Assembly: GCF_001898325.1 (NCBI RefSeq)
Contig: NZ_MKTR01000007.1
Location: 100,265-164,264 of the forward strand
Source: Microbacterium sp. 67-17
GTDB taxonomy: Bacteria > Actinomycetota > Actinomycetes > Actinomycetales > Microbacteriaceae
Direction: 5' to 3'
DNA: 64,000 nt
The translations under genes and the position numbers were made by a program. The notes beneath the pieces are model-generated. The model had not been told where the DNA came from and ran no database searches. It was given only the letters and a program-made list of their open reading frames with translations. Below are positions 34,633-44,393 of this stretch, piece by piece (within the stretch, counting starts at the first letter, position 1; every line of letters begins with the position of its first letter).

Positions 34633-34649
34633 GTGCAGTAATACTGCAC
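34633..34649. promoter_or_regulatory. Palindromic operator over a -10 box
   Basis: Perfect 7-bp arms GTGCAGT and ACTGCAC around AAT. TAATAC, a near-consensus -10 box, lies across the centre. It is about 30 bases upstream of the SnoaL-like gene, so a regulator bound here would block its promoter. The regulator is not identified. Confidence 0.55.
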
Positions 34650-34678
34650 CAGGCAGTGTCGCTTGGCGAGAGGAAACG

Positions 34679-35077
34679 ATGGTGACGACCGAACAGGTAC
34701 AGCAGTGGCTGGATGACTACCGCACGGCGTGGGAGACGCGAGACGCGGATGCCGCGGCGGTGCTGTTCACGGATGATGCGACGTACCGCGAGCAGCCGTA
34801 CGAGGAGCCGTACCGCGGGCGCGAGGGCGTGCACGCCTATTGGACGCGCGTCACAGCGACGCAGTCAGATGTCAGTTTCCGCACGGGGAGAGTGGTGACC
34901 GCCGGTTCAAATGCGGCTGTCGAGTGGTGGGTCACGTTGCGCAATGACGGAGCCGAGGCGACGCTCGCGGGGGAGTTCTTCCTGGAGTTCAACGAGGGCG
35001 GCCTCGTGCGTCACTTGCGCGAGTACTGGCACTTCGCTCCTGGGCACATCGAGCCGCCGACGGGTTGGGGGCAGTAG
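34679..35077 (+). CDS. SnoaL-like (NTF2-fold) protein
   Basis: 132-residue small protein of the SnoaL/NTF2-like fold: WLDDYRTAWETRDADAAAVL, FTDDATYREQPYEEPYRGR and a C-terminal beta sheet with EYWHFAPGHIEPP. Members are often of unknown substrate. GAGAGGAAACG precedes ATG. Monocistronic, with a palindromic operator just upstream. Confidence 0.82.
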   Translation: MVTTEQVQQWLDDYRTAWETRDADAAAVLFTDDATYREQPYEEPYRGREGVHAYWTRVTATQSDVSFRTGRVVTAGSNAAVEWWVTLRNDGAEATLAGEFFLEFNEGGLVRHLREYWHFAPGHIEPPTGWGQ

Positions 35078-35248
35078 GTCGCGGGGCTGGCAACGGATTG
35101 GTCACGGTCGCGTACCCGTCGTTCGGAACCCTTGCGTTAAGTGTGGCGACACGGCAGAGTGTACGCCAGCACTGAACACTGTCCAGGCCGGCTTTCGGGA
35201 GAGAGCCGCAGGGCCGCCCACCGTGTACCCGATTTCAAAGGAGAAGTC

Positions 35249-36300
35249 ATGCCACTCAGCACAGCTATTCCACGGCGAAGAGGGGTTCTCGCCGGTGCGG
35301 GGATCGCCGTCGCAGCCCTCGCCCTCGCAGCGTGTTCGTCGGGCAGCACCGACGCATCGGGCTCGGGAGAGACATCGGCCCCCAGTGACGAGCCGTTGCA
35401 GATCGCATACATCTCGTTCGCTGTTGCGAACACGTACGACGAGCCGATGCTGGCTGCAGCGCAGAAGTCGCCGCGGCAAACAACGCCGAGATCACCGTGT
35501 TCGATGGAAACCTCGATCCGGCTACCCAGGCAACCCTCATCGAAGCCGTCATCGCATCTGGCGACTACGACGGCATGATCGTCCAGCCCATCTACGGCCC
35601 CGCGATCATGGATGTCGTGGCCGAGGCGATAGATGCCGGGCTCACCGTGGTCAACATCGACCAGATCCTCGGCGAGGACTTCACCTCCGGCGCTACCCAG
35701 TTGCCGGGACTGGCCTCGAACATCGTGTTCGTGCCGACGATCCTCGGCCAGAAGCTCGGCGAGCAGACCGTCGAGGCCTGCGCGTCGATGAACCTCGACC
35801 CGTGCAACGTCGCGTATCTGCACGACCTGAAGACCTCGAGCGTGAGCATCGCGCTGTGGGATGCCTTCAGCGAGGCAACCGCGGGAACTCCCGTGACTGT
35901 CGTCGCCGAGGGGGAGACGTTCTGGAACCCGGCAGCGGCGCAGACCGCGGTGGCCGACATCCTGACCGCGAACCCCGACATCGATGCGATCGTCACCTCG
36001 GACCAGGGGCTGCAGGGCGCGGTTCTGGCGATCGGAGATTCGGGAGCCGCCGTCGGCGATTACCTGCTCGTCGGGTACGGCGGCTCGCAGTGGGCCCTCG
36101 ACGCGATTTCGGAAGGCATCGTGTACTCCGACGTCATCATGGCTCCTGCCACGACCGGTCGCCTGGGAATGGAAGCGATGATCGCGGCGCTGCGCGACGG
36201 CAACGACATGGGAGATGTCGACCCGTTCGCCGACTTCCCCAACAACGGGGTCATGACCCCCGACACGGTTGACCAGTTCACTGGCGAGTGGCCCGGTTGA
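35249..36300 (+). pseudogene. Sugar ABC transporter substrate-binding lipoprotein, frameshifted
   Basis: Begins MPLSTAIPRRRGVLAGAGIA with a twin-Arg-like signal and lipobox LAAC, then the periplasmic-binding domain. After base 35467 (ending ...AAAQK) the frame is lost; the rest continues in the frame offset by one missing base (AAANNAEITVFDGNLDP and on to the end at 36300). Restoring one base gives about 350 residues, normal for a type-I sugar-binding protein (Peripla_BP_4). AAAGGAGAAG precedes ATG. Transport genes follow directly. A sequencing or assembly error or a real inactivating deletion are both possible. Confidence 0.8.
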
Positions 36301-36303
36301 TCC

Positions 36304-37860
36304 ATGCCGCACCAACCGGCTGACGCCGGCGTCCCGCAGCTCACCGTCGAGCTGCGGGACGTCGGCAAGTCCTTCGGCGGTCTGCCCGTCCTCCGCCATG
36401 TCGACCTGACGATTCGTCCCGGAACCGTCCACGCCCTGGTCGGCGAGAACGGCGCGGGCAAGTCGACGCTCGCGAAGATCATCGCCGGCCTCTACAGCGC
36501 CGACGAGGGGGAGGTGCTCGTCAACGGCGAGCGCGTGAGCTTCGGGTCGCCGCGGGAGGCTCTCGATCACGGCATCGCGACGATCGCTCAGGAGTTGGCG
36601 CTCGTTCCGGCCCTGTCGGTCGCCGAGAACGTCTTCCTCGGACGCGAGCCGCGGCGGATCGGGTTCATCGGTCGCAAACGGCTCGGCGCGCAGTACCGGG
36701 CACTGAGCGAACGCACCGGGTTCGATCTGCCCGCGGACGTCCCAGTGGGCGCGTTGCGTACGGCCGACCAGCAGAAGGTCGAGATCATGCGTGCCCTCGC
36801 GCGGGGCGCGTCGGTCATCATCATGGACGAGCCGACGGCGGCGCTGTCGGGGGCGGATGCCGACCTGCTGCACGCCGTCGTGCGTCAGCTCGCGGCATCT
36901 GGGCACACCGTCGTTCTCATCTCGCACTTCCTCAGCGAGGTGCTGGAGCTCGCCGACGACATCACCGTGCTTCGTGACGGTCGCCTCATCCGCACCGGCG
37001 CCGCGGCCGACGAGACCGAGGCAAGCCTCATCGAGGCGATGCTCGGCCGGACGCTCGGCGCCGTGTTCCCGGAACAGCCTCCCGCTCCCACGACAGGCGA
37101 CCCGGTGCTGACCGTGACAGATCTCGTGGCGCCCGGGGTGCGCGGAGTGTCGTTCTCGGTGCGACCTGGCGAAATCGTGGGGCTCGCCGGGCTCGTCGGC
37201 GCCGGTCGCAGCGAGATCGTGCACGCCATCTTCGGAGCCGCGGGCCGCCACGGCGGTTCCGTCGAGTTGATGGAACCCGGGCGTGGTGATGGCGAGAAGC
37301 GAACTCCGGTGGGCGCGTCGGTTCCAGCCGCGCTCAACGCGGGACTGTTCCTCATTCCCGAGTCCCGTAAGGACCAGGGGCTGGTACTCGGGCGGTCGAT
37401 CCGCGACAACGTGACCCTGTCGAATCTCGCTGCGTTCGCCCGCGCGGGATGGGTGCGCACTCGTGCCGAACGCGTCGACGCGAAAGCGATGCTCGATCGC
37501 GTCACCGTCGCCGGTGATGATCGCCGCAGCGTCTCGAGCCTCTCGGGCGGCAACCAGCAGAAGGTGTTGTTCGCGCGTGCTCTGCAGCGGCCCCGCACCG
37601 TGCTCATCGCCGACGAACCGACTCGTGGTGTCGATGTCGGGTCGCGTCGCGCGATCTACGACCTCATCGTTGCCGAAGCATCCCGCGGCATCGGGGTGAT
37701 CGTCGTCTCATCCGATGTGGAAGAGGTGCTCGGGCTCGCCCATCGCATTCTCGTCATTCGCAGCGGTCGCATCGTCGCGGAGCTCTCGGGTGACGACAGA
37801 ACTGAAGAAAACGTCCTCACCGCAGCCTTTGCGGATCCGATCATGAGTGGAAAATCATGA
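36304..37860 (+). CDS. Sugar ABC transporter ATP-binding protein (RbsA/MglA-type, two ABC domains)
   Basis: 518 residues with two fused ABC domains, typical of ribose/galactose-class importers. Domain 1 has Walker A GENGAGKST and Walker B ASVIIMDEPTAAL with signature-like LRTADQQKVEI. Domain 2 has a degenerate Walker A GLVGAGRSE, signature LSGGNQQK and Walker B VLIADEPTRG. Starts 3 bases after the binding-protein gene and ends in an ATGA overlap with the permease gene. Substrate is a sugar or related compound, not identifiable. Confidence 0.92.
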   Translation: MPHQPADAGVPQLTVELRDVGKSFGGLPVLRHVDLTIRPGTVHALVGENGAGKSTLAKIIAGLYSADEGEVLVNGERVSFGSPREALDHGIATIAQELALVPALSVAENVFLGREPRRIGFIGRKRLGAQYRALSERTGFDLPADVPVGALRTADQQKVEIMRALARGASVIIMDEPTAALSGADADLLHAVVRQLAASGHTVVLISHFLSEVLELADDITVLRDGRLIRTGAAADETEASLIEAMLGRTLGAVFPEQPPAPTTGDPVLTVTDLVAPGVRGVSFSVRPGEIVGLAGLVGAGRSEIVHAIFGAAGRHGGSVELMEPGRGDGEKRTPVGASVPAALNAGLFLIPESRKDQGLVLGRSIRDNVTLSNLAAFARAGWVRTRAERVDAKAMLDRVTVAGDDRRSVSSLSGGNQQKVLFARALQRPRTVLIADEPTRGVDVGSRRAIYDLIVAEASRGIGVIVVSSDVEEVLGLAHRILVIRSGRIVAELSGDDRTEENVLTAAFADPIMSGKS

Positions 37861-38867
37861 CCCTGACCACCGGCACCGTGCCCACCCAAGCGCAGCAGAG
37901 CGTCCTGTCGCGCATACCGTGGCGATCGGTCGCGATCGTCGTTCCGTTCCTTGCCGTGTTCATCGCTCTCTCGATCGGAAGCCCCGCGTTCCTGTCGTTC
38001 CAGAACATCGGCAACGTGCTCGACCGGCAGTCGGGCATCCTGATCATCGCGGCAGCGAGCACCCTGGTGCTGATCGCCGGTGGAATCGACCTCTCGGTCG
38101 GTGCCACCTACATGTTCACCGCCGTCGTCTGCGGCACCGTGATCATCAAGGTCGGCGGCACCGAGGGTGCTGTGCTCGGCATCCTCGCGGGAGTGCTGTC
38201 GGGCCTTGCCGTCGGCATCATCAACGGCGTCATCAGCACATATCTGCGGATCAACCCGCTGATCGCGACCCTGGCGATGAGCTTCATCATCTTGGGCGCG
38301 ACCAAACTCGTCTCGCAGGCGGGTAAGGAGGGCATCGGCCAGATCAGGGTCGACGTGCCCGAGTTCACCTGGATCGCCAAGACCGAGCCGCTCGGGATGT
38401 CGCTGCCGATCTGGATCGCTCTGGTGGTGGTGGTAGCGCTCGGGATCGTGCTGTGGCATACGACATTCGGGCGCTACGTCTATGCGGCAGGTGGCAACGC
38501 CGAAGCGGCGCGACTTGCCGGCATCCGGGTCAACGTCGTTCGGATCGCGACCTTCGCGCTGACCGGTCTCGGGGCGGGGCTTGCGGGAGTGATCGACCTC
38601 GCTCGCACGCCCTCGGTGCCCGAGAACGACGCGATCGCGACGACGCTGACCTTCACGGTGCTCGCCGGCATCGTCGTCGGCGGCACCTCGATCCTGGGTG
38701 GCGAGGGGGCGGTGTGGCGGACGGTGCTCGGCATCCTGTTCATCGCGATGCTCTACAACGGCTTCACGCTGCTGAAGATCGATCCACTGTTCCAGGGCAT
38801 CGCGCTGGGCGCCATCATCCTGCTCGCCGTCGGCTTTGACGCCTGGTCGCGGCTACGACGGCGCTGA
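37857..38867 (+). CDS. Sugar ABC transporter permease (RbsC-type)
   Basis: 336-residue permease of the branched RbsC/AraH class with 8-10 helices. IAGGIDLSVGATYMF and the later VVGGTSILGGEGAVWRTVLG are family motifs (the ABC-interaction loop). Coupled by ATGA to the ATPase gene. Completes the three-gene importer whose binding protein is frameshifted. Confidence 0.92.
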   Translation: MTLTTGTVPTQAQQSVLSRIPWRSVAIVVPFLAVFIALSIGSPAFLSFQNIGNVLDRQSGILIIAAASTLVLIAGGIDLSVGATYMFTAVVCGTVIIKVGGTEGAVLGILAGVLSGLAVGIINGVISTYLRINPLIATLAMSFIILGATKLVSQAGKEGIGQIRVDVPEFTWIAKTEPLGMSLPIWIALVVVVALGIVLWHTTFGRYVYAAGGNAEAARLAGIRVNVVRIATFALTGLGAGLAGVIDLARTPSVPENDAIATTLTFTVLAGIVVGGTSILGGEGAVWRTVLGILFIAMLYNGFTLLKIDPLFQGIALGAIILLAVGFDAWSRLRRR

Positions 38868-38879
38868 CCGGCGCCGGCG

Positions 38880-39104
38880 TCAGCGCTTGGGGGCGAAGAA
38901 GAAGTAGATCAACGGGCCGATACCGCCGAGCAGGATCACGAACGCCCAGATCGGCTTCTTGCCGTTGAGCTTGTTCTCGGGACGGATATAGAGGTCCCAG
39001 AACGCCAGGCCTGCCCAGGCGGCGCGGATGACGCCACCGACCAGTCCGCCGACGATTCCCGTGCCGGTCTTGCGTGCCACGTGGCTCGGCGTCTTGATGG
39101 TCAT
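38880..39104 (-). CDS. Small membrane protein with PLDc_N-like domain
   Basis: 74 residues. A Gly-rich helix (IVGGLVGGVIRAAWAGLAFW) is followed by DLYIRPENKLNGKKPIWAFV and a second helix ILLGGIGPLIYFFFAPKR, matching the short PLDc_N-type two-helix proteins. GGAGGGCG precedes ATG. Function unknown. Convergent with the sugar permease gene. Confidence 0.72.
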   Translation of the reverse strand: MTIKTPSHVARKTGTGIVGGLVGGVIRAAWAGLAFWDLYIRPENKLNGKKPIWAFVILLGGIGPLIYFFFAPKR

Positions 39105-39272
39105 GATCTTCGCCCTCCGGGTCTCTCGTCCGAATGCTCCCGTGCCATTGTGCAACGCGGATCCCGGGCACCGACAGGGGCCTCGCGGGCGGTGGGACCA
39201 GTCGCACTGGTGTGCGCGGGCGCGCCTGCCTACGCTCGGGGTGTCGCCATGGCCGCGGCGCGGGAGGTTCGG

Positions 39273-41147
39273 ATGAGGTATCTGCGATGGATTTGGGCAT
39301 ACCCGCTCGTGACGGCTACCACGCTGGTTCTCGTAGCGGTCGGGGTGTTGGTGGCCTCCGGCCTGCCTGACGTGGCCCGGTGGGTCGCGACGATCTGGGT
39401 TGCCGGGGTCATCGTCTGGACGCTCGTGGGCATGGTGCGCGACGTCCTGCGCGGGCACGTCGGGCTCGATGTTCTCGCCGTCACCGCGATGATCGCGACC
39501 CTCGCGGTCGGGGAGTACCTGGCGGCACTCGTGATCGTTCTGATGCTCGCGGGGGGTGCGGCGCTCGAGGATATCGCCGGCCGGCGTGCGCGCCGGGACC
39601 TTCGCGCGCTGCTGGACAGATCACCGCGCACGGCGCACATCGTGACCGGCGGCGGGTCGGGGGCTGTCGAGATCGTGAAGGATGTCCCGGTCGATGAGGT
39701 CGCCGTGGGCGACATCCTGTTGGTGCGCCCGGCCGAGATCGTGCCGGTGGATGCCGTGCTGCTGAGCGCGAGCGCGGAGTTCGACGAGTCCTCTCTCACC
39801 GGTGAGAGCCTGCCCGTGCAGCGGGACGAGGGCGACGAGGTGTTCTCGGGAGCCGTCAACGGGTCTCGAGCCGTGCAGGTTCGAGCGACGCGACGCAGCG
39901 CCGATAGCCAGTACCAGCAGATCGTCGCGCTGGTGCACGCTGCCGAGAGCTCACGGGCTCCGGTTGTGCGGCTCGCTGACCGGTTCGCCGTGCCGTTCAC
40001 CGCGGTCTCGCTCGTGCTGGCGGGAACCGCGTGGGCGATCTCGGGAGACCCTGTCCGGTTTGCTGAAGTGCTGGTGCTGGCGACCCCGTGTCCGCTCCTG
40101 ATCGCCGCACCCGTGGCGTTCTTGGCTGGTCTGTCGCGGGCGGCGAAGGCTGGCGTGATCATCAAGAGCGGCGCGGTCATCGAGCAGCTCGCGCGCGTTC
40201 GCTCGGCGGCCTTCGACAAGACGGGAACTCTGACGTGGGGTCGCCCGGCTCTCGTTGCCGTGCGGCCGGCGGACGGGTTCACCGCCGACGAGGTGCTGCA
40301 GTTCGCGGCCTCAGCGGAGCAGTACTCCACGCATGTGCTAGCAGAGAGCGTGCGCCGCGCCGCCCTCGACCGCGGACTCGCTCTGCTGCCGGCGACTGAC
40401 GCCTCGGAAGAGGCCACCAATGGTGTAAGTGCCTCGGTGCAGGGGCGACCTGTCACCGTCGGGAAGCCCGCGTATGTCGCGGCGCTCACCGGAACGGCGG
40501 CGCAACAGACCCTGGATGCCGGCCAGGCTGCGGCCTACGTTGCGATCGATCGGCGGTTCGCGGGAACGATCATCCTGGCCGACGATCCCCGCCCCGATGC
40601 AGCGGGCGTCATCGCGTGGCTTCGGGAGACCGGTGTGGACCGGGTTGCGATCTTCACCGGTGACGTGGGCGCTACCGCGCAGTCGGTTGCGGCGGCGGTC
40701 GGTATCGACGAGGTGCACGCCGAGCTTCTGCCCGGCGACAAGGTGGAGCTTGCCGCTGGTCTGCAACCTCGTCCGATGATGATGGTCGGCGACGGGGTGA
40801 ATGATGCGCCGGTGCTCGCGGCATCCGATATCGGCGTTGCGATGGGCGCACGCGGAGCGACAGCTGCCGGGGATGCGGCGGACGTCGTCATCCTGTTGGA
40901 TGCCCTCGCCCCGGTTGCCGACGCCGTTGCGATCGCCCGCCATACCCTGCGCGTCGCGCTGACCGCCATCGGTGTGGGGATCGGGCTGAGCATCGCCCTG
41001 ATGATCGTCGCGATGACAGGGGTCATCCCCGCCGTCGCAGGCGCCCTCATTCAGGAACTCGTGGATGTCGCGACGATCCTGTACGCGCTGCGGGCGCTGG
41101 GTGCGCCGAGCGGGATCGGGCGACCCGCCACGTCCCCCGCGGGGTGA
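39273..41147 (+). CDS. Heavy-metal P1B-type ATPase
   Basis: 624-residue metal pump. Membrane metal motif is ATPCPLLIAAPVA (TPC type), the phosphorylation site is FDKTGTLTWG and the hinge is GDGVNDAPVLAASDIGVAMG. There is no N-terminal HMA metal-binding domain. The ATP-domain His motif, normally HP, reads STHVLAES here, so Pro is replaced by Val. TPC pumps are grouped in poorly characterised P1B classes (metal possibly Ni, Fe or Co); metal is not inferable. ATG 39273 has GGGAGG upstream; ATG 39249 is an alternative. Confidence 0.88.
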   Translation: MRYLRWIWAYPLVTATTLVLVAVGVLVASGLPDVARWVATIWVAGVIVWTLVGMVRDVLRGHVGLDVLAVTAMIATLAVGEYLAALVIVLMLAGGAALEDIAGRRARRDLRALLDRSPRTAHIVTGGGSGAVEIVKDVPVDEVAVGDILLVRPAEIVPVDAVLLSASAEFDESSLTGESLPVQRDEGDEVFSGAVNGSRAVQVRATRRSADSQYQQIVALVHAAESSRAPVVRLADRFAVPFTAVSLVLAGTAWAISGDPVRFAEVLVLATPCPLLIAAPVAFLAGLSRAAKAGVIIKSGAVIEQLARVRSAAFDKTGTLTWGRPALVAVRPADGFTADEVLQFAASAEQYSTHVLAESVRRAALDRGLALLPATDASEEATNGVSASVQGRPVTVGKPAYVAALTGTAAQQTLDAGQAAAYVAIDRRFAGTIILADDPRPDAAGVIAWLRETGVDRVAIFTGDVGATAQSVAAAVGIDEVHAELLPGDKVELAAGLQPRPMMMVGDGVNDAPVLAASDIGVAMGARGATAAGDAADVVILLDALAPVADAVAIARHTLRVALTAIGVGIGLSIALMIVAMTGVIPAVAGALIQELVDVATILYALRALGAPSGIGRPATSPAG

Positions 41148-41212
41148 CCGAGCGCGCCCCTCGCTGTGGATAACTCTCGCGGCGCGGCGCGCGGCCTTGT
41201 CAGGATGCACGG

Positions 41213-42388
41213 GTGACCCTCACCTCGCCCGCGGACCCGACAGTTTCGGTCGTCGCGCGTGTGCGCGAGTCGCTGCGGGCGGCACAGATTGACCCGCAAC
41301 GCGACCCCGATCGGGCGAGTCAGATCGCAAGGTCGGAAGTGCGCCGGCACAACGATTTCGCGCTGGCCCGCGGCGAGCGGACCCTCGATGACGAGGCCCA
41401 TCACGTCCGCGACATTCTGGCCCAGCTCTCGGGGTTCGGGCCGCTGCAGGCCTACCTCGATGACCCCGAGGTCGAGGAACTCTGGATCAACGCTCCCGAC
41501 CGGATCTTCGTCGCGCGCGCCGGCGTCGCGTCCCGGGTCCCGCTCGCGCTGACCGATACGGCGGTGCGAGACCTCGTCGAACGGATGCTGCACGCGACCG
41601 GCCGCCGCGTCGATCTCAGCCAGCCCTTCGTCGACGCTTCACTTCCTGACGGGAGCCGCTTGCACGTCGTCATCCCCGACATCACGCGGCGTCACTGGGT
41701 CGTGAACATTCGCAAGTTCCTGCCGCGGTACCGGTCGCTGGATGACCTCGTCGCGGCGGGCAGTGTGACGGCGGCGGATGCTGACCTGTTGGCGATCGCG
41801 ATGCGGGAGGGGCGCAGCATCCTCGTTTCGGGTGCCACCCACGCCGGCAAGACGACGCTGCTTGCGGCGCTGATTGCCGCGTGTGCGCCGTCGCAGCGCA
41901 TCGTCACGGTAGAGGAGACGTTCGAACTCGCCGTCGAAGCCGCCGATCTGGTCGCGCTGCAAGGGCGTCAGCCGAGCCTCGAAGGGGGAGGGGAGGTGAC
42001 GCTACGCCGCCTCGTGAAAGAGGCGCTGCGGATGCGGCCAGATCGGCTGGTCATCGGCGAGGTGCGAGACGTCGAGGCTCTCGATCTTGTGCTGGCACTG
42101 AATACCGGCGTGCCCGGCGCTGCGACGATCCACGCCAACTCCGCAGCCGATGCACTCCGCAAGCTCTGCTCCCTCCCGCTCTTGGCGGGCCGCAACATCG
42201 ACAGCGGCTTCGTGGTGCCGGCGGTTGCGGCATCCGTCGACCTCGTCGTCCACTGCCAGCGGGATGCGACCGGCAGACGCCGGGTGACCGAGATCGTCGA
42301 GCCGACGGTGATCGAGGATGGCATCATCCAGACCCGGCCCGCAGCCCGGCGGGAACGGCAATCACTGATGCGGAGCAGAGACCGATGA
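41213..42388 (+). CDS. tadA: Tad pilus/secretion ATPase TadA (CpaF-type)
   Basis: 391-residue GspE/PulE-family hexameric ATPase driving Flp/Tad pilus assembly. Walker A is GATHAGKTTLLAAL and a Walker B region RMRPDRLVIGEVRD follows, with DVEALDLVLALNTG and TIHANSAADAL as secretion-ATPase signatures. GTG start. First recognisable gene of the Tad operon; ends in ATGA overlap with tadB. Confidence 0.92.
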   Translation: MTLTSPADPTVSVVARVRESLRAAQIDPQRDPDRASQIARSEVRRHNDFALARGERTLDDEAHHVRDILAQLSGFGPLQAYLDDPEVEELWINAPDRIFVARAGVASRVPLALTDTAVRDLVERMLHATGRRVDLSQPFVDASLPDGSRLHVVIPDITRRHWVVNIRKFLPRYRSLDDLVAAGSVTAADADLLAIAMREGRSILVSGATHAGKTTLLAALIAACAPSQRIVTVEETFELAVEAADLVALQGRQPSLEGGGEVTLRRLVKEALRMRPDRLVIGEVRDVEALDLVLALNTGVPGAATIHANSAADALRKLCSLPLLAGRNIDSGFVVPAVAASVDLVVHCQRDATGRRRVTEIVEPTVIEDGIIQTRPAARRERQSLMRSRDR

Positions 42389-43245
42389 TCCTGCTCGTGG
42401 GCGTGATGCTCGGCGCAGGAGTGCTGCTGATCATGTCGCCCTGGCTCTGGCCGGCGGGGCGCGGCACTGTGTCGCCGGCGGCACCCTCGGCGCTGACCCG
42501 GCTGATCGGCGAGGCAGGCTTCGCGGAGCGGGCGAATTCTCGCAACGTCTTGGCCTCTTCGGCTCTTGTCGGGGCCATCGCCGCCGCACTCGTGTGGCTG
42601 GTCTTTCCCACGCTGCCCCTGTGGCTTCTGGCGGGTCTCGTCGGCGCATACGCTCCCATCGCGTGGTTGCAGTCTCGCGCTCGGCGACGCGCCAAAGAGC
42701 GCCGAGGCCTCTGGCCCGATGTGTGCGACCTGCTCGTGTCGTCGGTTCGGGCAGGGATGTCGCTCGCCGACGCGGTCGCGAGCCTTGCCGTGTCGGGTCC
42801 CGAGCGACTTCGACCCGACTTCGTCAGGTTCGCCCGCGACGTCTCGGCATCCGGGCACCTGGATGCCGCGCTCGCCGGCCTGAAGACCCGCCTCGCAGAT
42901 CCGATCGCCGACCGCATCGTCGAGACCCTGCGGATGGCGCGGGAGGTCGGCGGTACGGAGCTCGTGCCGACCCTGCGCGCGCTGGGGGCGGCAGTCCGGG
43001 CTGATGCGGCGCTGCGTGCCGAGGTCGAGGCGCGTCAGTCGTGGATTCGGGCGGCGGCGGTTCTCGGAGCTGTGGCGCCGTGGGTGATTCTCGGTCTTCT
43101 CGCGCTTCGCCCCGAGGCTGCCGCCGCGTACGGCTCGCCCCAGGGAGTCGCGCTGATCATCGGTGGCGCCGTCGTCACCGTCGTCGCGTTCCGGCTCATG
43201 GTCCGTGTAGGAAGGCTCGCCGAGCCGCGGAGGTGGTTCGCGTGA
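42385..43245 (+). CDS. tadB: Tad inner-membrane platform protein TadB
   Basis: 286-residue membrane protein of the type II secretion F domain. Two N-terminal helices, a cytoplasmic loop (SLAVSGPERLRPDFVRFARD, DPIADRIVETLRMAREVG) and two C-terminal helices. TadB and TadC form the platform on which TadA acts. ATGA coupling with tadA, GTGA with tadC. Confidence 0.9.
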   Translation: MILLVGVMLGAGVLLIMSPWLWPAGRGTVSPAAPSALTRLIGEAGFAERANSRNVLASSALVGAIAAALVWLVFPTLPLWLLAGLVGAYAPIAWLQSRARRRAKERRGLWPDVCDLLVSSVRAGMSLADAVASLAVSGPERLRPDFVRFARDVSASGHLDAALAGLKTRLADPIADRIVETLRMAREVGGTELVPTLRALGAAVRADAALRAEVEARQSWIRAAAVLGAVAPWVILGLLALRPEAAAAYGSPQGVALIIGGAVVTVVAFRLMVRVGRLAEPRRWFA

Positions 43246-44114
43246 ACCCCACGGATGGAGCCCTTGCCGTGGTTTTCGGCGGCGCGCTCGCTGGAGGCAT
43301 CCTCCTCGTCTTCTCCGCGTCGCCACGCTGGCGCGCCCGCGGATTGACGGCGCGCCTTGCCCCGTACCTGCGCGATGTCACGGACGGGGACCCCGGCCGG
43401 GCGTTCAGCGCCATCACCGTGCCCGTTCTCGGATCGGCCGCGCCAGCGTGGGATGCCGCCGCGCAGCGACTGTCGAGCATCCGTTCCTCGTGGCAGCGCT
43501 CGCGTGCACTTGTCTGGGCGCTGCTGGGAGCGGGAGTGGGAGCTGCCCTCGCGACTGTCGTTGCGCTGACGCAGGGTCCCCATCCAGGCCTGCTCGCACT
43601 GCCACTGGTCGGCGCCACCGCTGCTGCGGTAGGCGAGCAGTCGCTCCGACGCGCGGGCGAGAAGGCGCGCGAGCGGCGACTACATGAAGAGCTCCCGGTC
43701 GTGCTCGAGTTCCTTGCACTCTGCTTGTCTGCGGGGGAAGGACTGCTCGATGCGCTGCGGCGCGTGGGCAGTCGGGGAACTGGGGAGCTTGCTAGCGGCA
43801 TCCGGGAGGTCGTCGTGGAGGTCGGCACCGGGTCGGCCTTGACGGACGCCTTGCTCGCCTTCGCTCGCAGGGAAGACAGCCCCGCCCTGTCGCGGGCGAT
43901 CGATCAGCTCGTGGCGGCGGTGGACCGCGGAACGCCGCTCGCTGATGTGCTGCACGCCCACGCTGCCGACGCGCGGGCGGGGGAGCAACGCGAGCTCATC
44001 GAGCAGGCCGGCCGCAAGGAAATCGCGATGCTCGTGCCGCTGGTGTTTCTGATTTTGCCGGTGAGTGTGCTGTTCGCGATCTTCCCCGGCGTCGTGATGC
44101 TCGACCTCGGATAA
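43242..44114 (+). CDS. tadC: Tad inner-membrane platform protein TadC
   Basis: 290-residue second platform protein of the F domain. Cytoplasmic core LHEELPVVLEFLALCLSAGE and ISVLF/PLVFLILPVSVLFAIFPG C-terminal helices match TadC. GTG start overlaps the tadB stop. Confidence 0.9.
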   Translation: MNPTDGALAVVFGGALAGGILLVFSASPRWRARGLTARLAPYLRDVTDGDPGRAFSAITVPVLGSAAPAWDAAAQRLSSIRSSWQRSRALVWALLGAGVGAALATVVALTQGPHPGLLALPLVGATAAAVGEQSLRRAGEKARERRLHEELPVVLEFLALCLSAGEGLLDALRRVGSRGTGELASGIREVVVEVGTGSALTDALLAFARREDSPALSRAIDQLVAAVDRGTPLADVLHAHAADARAGEQRELIEQAGRKEIAMLVPLVFLILPVSVLFAIFPGVVMLDLG

Positions 44115-44154
44115 GTGCCTACCAACAGAGAACACCGAACCGAAGGAGATGATG

Positions 44155-44382
44155 ATGAGACGGATGCTGGACCGCCTGCGTGAAGCGATCGCGCCACGCG
44201 CGGGGACCGACCTGGAGGATGCTGGCGTCGCCGCCGCGCTGCGTGAAGACCGCGGTGACGTACCTGGGTGGGTGTTGATCACGCTGATGACCGCGGGACT
44301 GGTCGTGTTGATTTGGGCACTCGCGGGGCCGGCGCTCTCGGGACTTTTCGAGCAGGCGATCTCCCGCGTCTCGGGCTTCTGA
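44155..44382 (+). CDS. Flp-type pilin / DUF4244-like small membrane protein
   Basis: 75 residues with one hydrophobic helix (WVLITLMTAGLVVLIWALAG) preceded by acidic DRGDVPG, like Flp pilin precursors in actinobacterial Tad loci. No prepilin peptidase gene is visible in the window. Three ATGs in a row (44149, 44152, 44155); the last has proper spacing from AAGGAG and is used here. Confidence 0.75.
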   Translation: MRRMLDRLREAIAPRAGTDLEDAGVAAALREDRGDVPGWVLITLMTAGLVVLIWALAGPALSGLFEQAISRVSGF

Positions 44383-44393
44383 GGCGGCTGGCT

